A DNA stretch of 64,000 nucleotides from Gemmatimonadetes bacterium SCN 70-22 (GTDB lineage Bacteria > Gemmatimonadota > Gemmatimonadetes > Gemmatimonadales > Gemmatimonadaceae), in contig MEDZ01000003.1 in assembly GCA_001724275.1 (NCBI GenBank), forward strand, positions 281,230-345,229. Reading direction: 5' to 3'. Shown here one piece after another: positions 59,745-64,000 of this stretch. Made by a program: the position numbers and the translations under genes. The notes under the pieces were generated by a model. That model made no database searches, was not told the DNA's origin, and worked only from the letters and a program-made list of their open reading frames with translations. Each line of letters begins with the position of its first letter. Within the stretch, counting starts at the first letter, position 1.

Positions 59745-62700
59745 TCAGGTGGAGGCGGGCTCCTCGAGACGCTCGGCCAGGGGGACGAACGCGAGGGTAC
59801 GGGCGCGCTCGGCGGCGAAGCGCCGCGTGGCGTCGATGGCGGGGAGGCCGGCGCGCTCGAGCACGCCGGCGCACTCGGCGACCAGCCACGCCCCGGCGTA
59901 CGGATCGACGGCGTCGAGGCGGTGCCGGGCGCGGGAGAAGAGGTCGAACGCGGCCCCGGTATGGCCGGAGGCCAGCGCCATCTGCAGCGCCAGCGCGTCG
60001 ACCATCTCGCGCCCGGGGAACCACCACTCCGGCACAGCGCTGGTCATGAGCTCGGTGGCGCGCTCCCAGCGCTTCCAGGTGGAGGGGGATTCGGGGCCAC
60101 CGTTGGTGAGGGCAGCGCCGGCCAGCGAGGCCAGCTCCAACCACGCCACCTCCAGCGTTCGCGCCCTGGATGTTGCAGCGTTGTAGAGCGCATGGGCGCG
60201 CGAACGCTCGCCCATGTCACGCGCGACGTTGGCGGCGACGAAGGTCGTGCGCAGCGACTCGGGGACGTCGCCGATGGCGGTGAAGATGCGCTCGGCGTCG
60301 CCCAGCCACTGTGCCGCCTCGCCGAAGGTGCCCTGGCGCGAGCGCAGCTCGCCCAGCGCCCGCGAGACGCCGGCGGCCAGCGGGGCGGCGTGAGCGCTGC
60401 GGGCCGCCTCGAGCGCATCGCCCAGCGCCTCCTCGGCTTCTCCCACGCGCCCCCTTCGCAGCTGCAATTCGCCGAGCGCCAGCCGGGCGCGGGCCATGGC
60501 AAGGCGGTCTCCCGAGGCCGTGGCGTGGGCCACCGCGTCGTGGGCCAGCGAGATCGCCTCGTCGGGGGCCGCGCCGTCACGGGCGAGCGCCAGGAGCCGG
60601 CCTGCCGCACCCCGGTGGGCGAGGGTGGCCCGGTCGCCGAGCGTCTCCAGCGCCTTGCGGGCGAGCGTCGCCGCCAGCGGCCAGTCGGCGACCGCCGTGG
60701 CCACCGCCGACGCCGTCAGCTGCACGTCGGCCCGGAGGGCGACGTCGCCTTCCGGGGCGGCCGCGAGGATGGCGCGCAGCTCCTCGAGGGTGCGAAGCGG
60801 CGGCTTGCCGCTGTGCATCCGGACGCACTCGCGCAGGCGTCGCACCTCGAGCGCCGCGTGCGCGTCGCCGCTCCCCTCGATCCACTCCAGCGCCAGGTCG
60901 CACCAGGCTTCCGCCGGGGCGTACCGCCCCGCGCCGACGGCCACTGTCGCCAGGCGCACCCTGAGCGTCGCCAGGTCGCGCGCCGAGGGGGCGTACCGCT
61001 GCGCCACCTGCAACGCCTCGAGCGCGAGGTCGTGCGCGAAGGCAGCGCCCATGCGGTCGGCGGCCGCAACGGCGTACCGATAGGCCTCGGCGTCCAGCCC
61101 GGCGGCGTGATAGTGGCCGGCGATCTCGTCCACCGACGATGGCGTGCGCAGCTCGAGAAGGCGCGCCGCCACCTCGTGCATGCGCTGGCGCCGCCGCTCG
61201 GGGACCTCGCGCGTGATGGCCTCGCCGAGGAGGGCGTGGGTGAAGGTGAAGGCGCCGTCGCGCCCCGCCACCGGCGTGACGATCCCCGCCGCCACTCCCT
61301 CGTCCAGGGCGGCGGTGACCTGTGCCTCGGGGGCGTTGGCCGTGGCCACCAGCAGCTCCACGGCAAACGGGGCCCCGAGGACCGCGGCCGTGGCGAGAAT
61401 CCCCCGGGCGGGGGGCGACAGGCGTTGCAGCCGGCGCTCGAGGATGAAGGCGACGCCCGGGGGGAGCGCCTCGAGCGAGGTGGGGCGCCACTCCCAACGC
61501 GTCCCGCCGTACCAGATCCCCCCCGATTCGGCGAGGGCGCGCAGGACGTGCACGACGTGCAGCGGGATCCCCTCGGTGTAGGCGTGCAGCACGCGCGGGA
61601 ATTCGTCGCCCGGGTCGGCATCGTGAAAGACGACCTGGACCCATCGGCGCAGCTCGTCGAGGGTGAAACGCTGCAGCGCGAGCTGCTCGGCGCGCGGATG
61701 CTGCATGAGGCGCCGGCGCCAGTCGGCGGCGGCGCGTGCCTCGTCGGGGCGAAGGGTCAGGACGACGAAGAGCTGCTCGCCATCCAGCGCGCCGAGCAGG
61801 GCGTCGAGCACCGTCCAGGTGGCGGTGTCGGCCCACTGCACGTCCTCGAAGACGAGGACGAGGAGGCGCTCGCGCGCGGCCCGACGCACGGCGCGCACGA
61901 TCTCCTCGTGCAGGAGCGAGGGGGTAAGGGCCCACTCGTCGCCGTCGCCCGACGGCGGAATTCCCGGGACGAGTTGCGGAAGGGCGCGCCACTGGTTCTG
62001 GGCCAGGAGGCCAGTCGCGTGGAGGCGCGCGAGGACGTCGGCCCAAGGCGCGTACGCCGAGGCCTGGTCGCCCTCCAGGCATTGCGCCGTCACGAGGGTT
62101 CCGGCGCGCAGCCGGATCTCGGGTTCCAGGCGCCTGACGAGTGCGGACTTCCCGATCCCTTCCTCGCCGGAGATCGACACGAGGCGCGCGTCGCCGCGGC
62201 TGGCCAGGTCGAGCAACCCGACCATGGTGCGCAGCTCTTCTTCGCGTCCCACGAAGGTGTCGAACGCCAGGCGGGCGCGCGCCGCGCCGGCGTCTCCGTG
62301 CTCCGCCACGACCACGCGATCGCGCCCGTCGCGCTTGGCGCGGTGGAGCGCGCGGTCGGCCGCCGCCAGGAGCGCCTCGACGGAGTCGCCGTCCTGCGGC
62401 GCGCCGACGACCGCGATCGAGACGGAGATGGCGATCTGCTGGTCTGGTGCGTCGCGACGCGCGCAGCGCAGCTGGGCGCACGCCTCGCGCAGGCGGTGGG
62501 CCACCTCGAGCGCGACGTCGGGGGGGGTGGCGGGGAGGAGGACGAGGAATTCGTCGCTCCCGCGTCGTCCCACGAGGTCGCCGGTCCGGAGGCCGCGCTG
62601 CAGCACCTTGGCGACGGCCCAGAGGAGGTCGTCGCCCTGGAGCCGCCCGTAGGCGGCGTTCACGCGCTCGAAGTGGTCGATGTCGAGGAGGAGGACGGCG

Positions 62701-64000
62701 ACCGACTGGTCGGCGCCGCGGCGCCTGGCCAGGGCGTGGGCGGCGCGCTGCATCCACGACGAGCGGTCGGCGACCGAGGTGAGCTCGTCGTCGACGATGG
62801 CCGGCTCGCGCGACTCGGCGCGGACGGGGAGTGCCGCCGCCGAAGTGACGCCGGGGATGGCGACCCCCTCGCGGACCACCTCCTCGAAGACGCGGAAGAC
62901 CGCCGGATCGAACTGTCGCCCGACGTCGCGGCGCATGACGTCGATGGCCTCGTCGTGGCCGAGCGCCGACTTGAAGGCGCGGCGCGAGACGAGGGCGTCG
63001 TAGACGTCGGCGACGGTGAAGATGCGGGCGGCGAGGGGGATCTCCTCGCCCGCGAGCCCGTGCGGGTATCCCGAGCCGTCCCAGCATTCGTGGTGCGACT
63101 CGACGATGGGGCGCACCTCCCACGGGAAGTCGACGTCGCGGAGCATTTCCGCCCCGGCCACCGGGTGGCGCTTGACGATGGTCCACTCCTCCGGCGTGAG
63201 GCGTCCCGCCTTGTTGAGGATGGCGGCCGGGATGCCCAGCTTCCCGATGTCGTGCAGGAAGGCGCCGACCCGGTACCAAACGAGCGATTGCCGGTCGGCT
63301 CCCATGCGCCGTGCGATCTCGCAGGTGAGGTCGGCGACCCTATCGAGGTGGCCGGCGGTGGCGTGGTCCTTTCCCTCGATGCGTTGCGCCCAGCGCCGGA
63401 TGACGTTCAGGAAGCCGTCGTCGAAGCGGCGCAGCCGCCGGGTCGTCTCGCCGTCCACGTCGCGGGCGCGCAGCTGGGTGGCGGCGCGGTACGCGCGGTT
63501 GAGCGCCTGCAGCGCCTCGGCGTGCCGGTCGTCGCGGGCGAGGAGGTCGGCGTGCTCGCGGGCGGCCTCGGCGACGAGGAGGAGGTCGCCGGCGTCCTCG
63601 GCGAGGCGCTCCCCCTGCTCCAGGAGACGCGCCGCGCGATCGCGGTCGCCGAGCTCCCGGGCCACGGCGCCGTTCAGCACGAGGGCGCGGGCCACCAGCG
63701 ACGCGTCGTCGAGCTTGCGCGCCAGGTCGATGGCGCGATCGGCGCTGGCGTGGGCGCGCTCGACGTTCTCGCGATCCAGCGCCATCCCGGCGCGGGCCAG
63801 CTCGATCGTGGCCAGCAGGCGCTCGTCATGTAGCTGCGTGGCGGCCGTGGCCGCCTCGGCGAATGCCTGCTCGGCCGCATTCCACCGCTTGAGCTCCGCG
63901 TAGAGCGTGGCGAGGCGGGCCAGGGCGGCCGCCTCACCCCGGCTGTCACCGGCGGCATGGAGGTCGGCGCGCGCCTCCTCGTGCAGGGCAATGGCCTGCG
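59745..64000 (-). CDS. Giant TPR - HD-GYP - GGDEF - NTPase - TPR signalling protein, 5' end outside the window
   Basis: The frame is open to the right edge, with TPR-like helices before an internal Met at 63785, so only the last ~1418 residues are visible. Numbering from that Met: TPRs to about 110; HD-GYP phosphodiesterase at about 130-310 with HDIGKLGIP (His178-Asp179), ESHHECWDGSGYP and a KHPVAGAEML-like motif; GGDEF cyclase at about 350-490 with the variant GSDEF (409-413) and an inhibitory-site RTGD five residues upstream (400-403); an AAA-like NTPase from about 515 with Walker A GEEGIGKS (540-547) and Walker B LVFEDVQWAD; then winged-helix/TPR segments to 1346. It would couple c-di-GMP turnover to an ATP-driven switch. 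I see no DNA-binding domain. Confidence 0.92.
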   Translation of the reverse strand, partial: QAIALHEEARADLHAAGDSRGEAAALARLATLYAELKRWNAAEQAFAEAATAATQLHDERLLATIELARAGMALDRENVERAHASADRAIDLARKLDDASLVARALVLNGAVARELGDRDRAARLLEQGERLAEDAGDLLLVAEAAREHADLLARDDRHAEALQALNRAYRAATQLRARDVDGETTRRLRRFDDGFLNVIRRWAQRIEGKDHATAGHLDRVADLTCEIARRMGADRQSLVWYRVGAFLHDIGKLGIPAAILNKAGRLTPEEWTIVKRHPVAGAEMLRDVDFPWEVRPIVESHHECWDGSGYPHGLAGEEIPLAARIFTVADVYDALVSRRAFKSALGHDEAIDVMRRDVGRQFDPAVFRVFEEVVREGVAIPGVTSAAALPVRAESREPAIVDDELTSVADRSSWMQRAAHALARRRGADQSVAVLLLDIDHFERVNAAYGRLQGDDLLWAVAKVLQRGLRTGDLVGRRGSDEFLVLLPATPPDVALEVAHRLREACAQLRCARRDAPDQQIAISVSIAVVGAPQDGDSVEALLAAADRALHRAKRDGRDRVVVAEHGDAGAARARLAFDTFVGREEELRTMVGLLDLASRGDARLVSISGEEGIGKSALVRRLEPEIRLRAGTLVTAQCLEGDQASAYAPWADVLARLHATGLLAQNQWRALPQLVPGIPPSGDGDEWALTPSLLHEEIVRAVRRAARERLLVLVFEDVQWADTATWTVLDALLGALDGEQLFVVLTLRPDEARAAADWRRRLMQHPRAEQLALQRFTLDELRRWVQVVFHDADPGDEFPRVLHAYTEGIPLHVVHVLRALAESGGIWYGGTRWEWRPTSLEALPPGVAFILERRLQRLSPPARGILATAAVLGAPFAVELLVATANAPEAQVTAALDEGVAAGIVTPVAGRDGAFTFTHALLGEAITREVPERRRQRMHEVAARLLELRTPSSVDEIAGHYHAAGLDAEAYRYAVAAADRMGAAFAHDLALEALQVAQRYAPSARDLATLRVRLATVAVGAGRYAPAEAWCDLALEWIEGSGDAHAALEVRRLRECVRMHSGKPPLRTLEELRAILAAAPEGDVALRADVQLTASAVATAVADWPLAATLARKALETLGDRATLAHRGAAGRLLALARDGAAPDEAISLAHDAVAHATASGDRLAMARARLALGELQLRRGRVGEAEEALGDALEAARSAHAAPLAAGVSRALGELRSRQGTFGEAAQWLGDAERIFTAIGDVPESLRTTFVAANVARDMGERSRAHALYNAATSRARTLEVAWLELASLAGAALTNGGPESPSTWKRWERATELMTSAVPEWWFPGREMVDALALQMALASGHTGAAFDLFSRARHRLDAVDPYAGAWLVAECAGVLERAGLPAIDATRRFAAERARTLAFVPLAERLEEPAST

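Noticed and set aside
59601-63833. A very long rightward reading frame (1410 codons) opposite the giant signalling gene
   Set aside because: It is an antisense shadow created by GC-rich third positions. It has no recognisable domain, while the leftward frame carries HD-GYP, GGDEF and Walker motifs.
1-64000. tRNA, rRNA, CRISPR, transposase or prophage elements
   Set aside because: I saw no cloverleaf-like sequences, no regularly spaced repeats, no transposase domains, no integrase and no target-site duplications. The tandem repeats found are all too short for CRISPR.

Overview
The window is very GC-rich, densely coded chromosomal DNA. I recognise 45 protein-coding genes and see no rRNA, tRNA, CRISPR array, insertion sequence or prophage. 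The mix of genes resembles Gemmatimonadota: a SusC/SusD-type outer-membrane pair, an ECF-like sigma factor fused operonically to TPR serine/threonine kinases, a VPS10/BNR-repeat secreted giant, many lipoproteins and Tat-exported oxidoreductases, and plug/regulatory-domain surface proteins. This assignment is an inference from gene content, not a marker-gene result.

Layout. 1-5.5 kb: an aerobic carbon monoxide dehydrogenase operon (coxG end, coxM, coxS, coxL with the form I active-site motif, then a CoxF/XdhC-family maturation protein that carries an extra C-terminal YHS metal-binding domain). 5.5-17 kb: an M28 lipoprotein peptidase divergent from a Tat-exported epimerase and aminotransferase, then SusC/SusD and a penicillin-acylase-family hydrolase. 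16.9-23.4 kb: leftward genes for a di-heme peroxidase, a glyoxalase-fold protein, and a charged 60-aa protein / dienelactone hydrolase / second acylase / rsmD cluster, with one rightward DUF4382 lipoprotein between them. 23.7-31.5 kb: rightward esterase, then a tight run of small secreted protein, MATE exporter, amidohydrolase and membrane-fused spermidine-synthase-like protein, then two tandem PAP2 phosphatases. 32.8-41.7 kb: DUF3108, TesB thioesterase, PP2C phosphatase, a YfcC-type permease, then oxidoreductase, amidohydrolase, degenerate peptidase-like lipoprotein and DUF1569 protein.

41.8-48.2 kb: a leftward sugar module (Gfo/Idh/MocA oxidoreductase, nucleoside/sugar MFS symporter, DUF1080 hydrolase), an M48 lipoprotein protease, DUF1697 and an unknown lipoprotein. 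48.2-53.6 kb: a signalling operon (sigma factor, TPR kinase, short kinase, cation efflux pump) preceded by two strong inverted repeats, one of which spans the predicted start codon. 53.6-64 kb: leftward genes for a TonB-plug protein without a barrel, a 1070-residue BNR/VPS10 protein, a cupredoxin-like exported protein, and a giant multidomain protein (TPR, HD-GYP, GGDEF, NTPase, TPR) running off the right edge.

Most gene ends carry long GC-rich inverted repeats without a T-run. The heptamer CGTTAGG/CCTAACG appears about 15 times and holds almost every TTA leucine codon I could find. The strongest candidates for new biology are the CoxF-YHS fusion, the giant c-di-GMP/NTPase protein, and the palindromic leader of the sigma/kinase operon.
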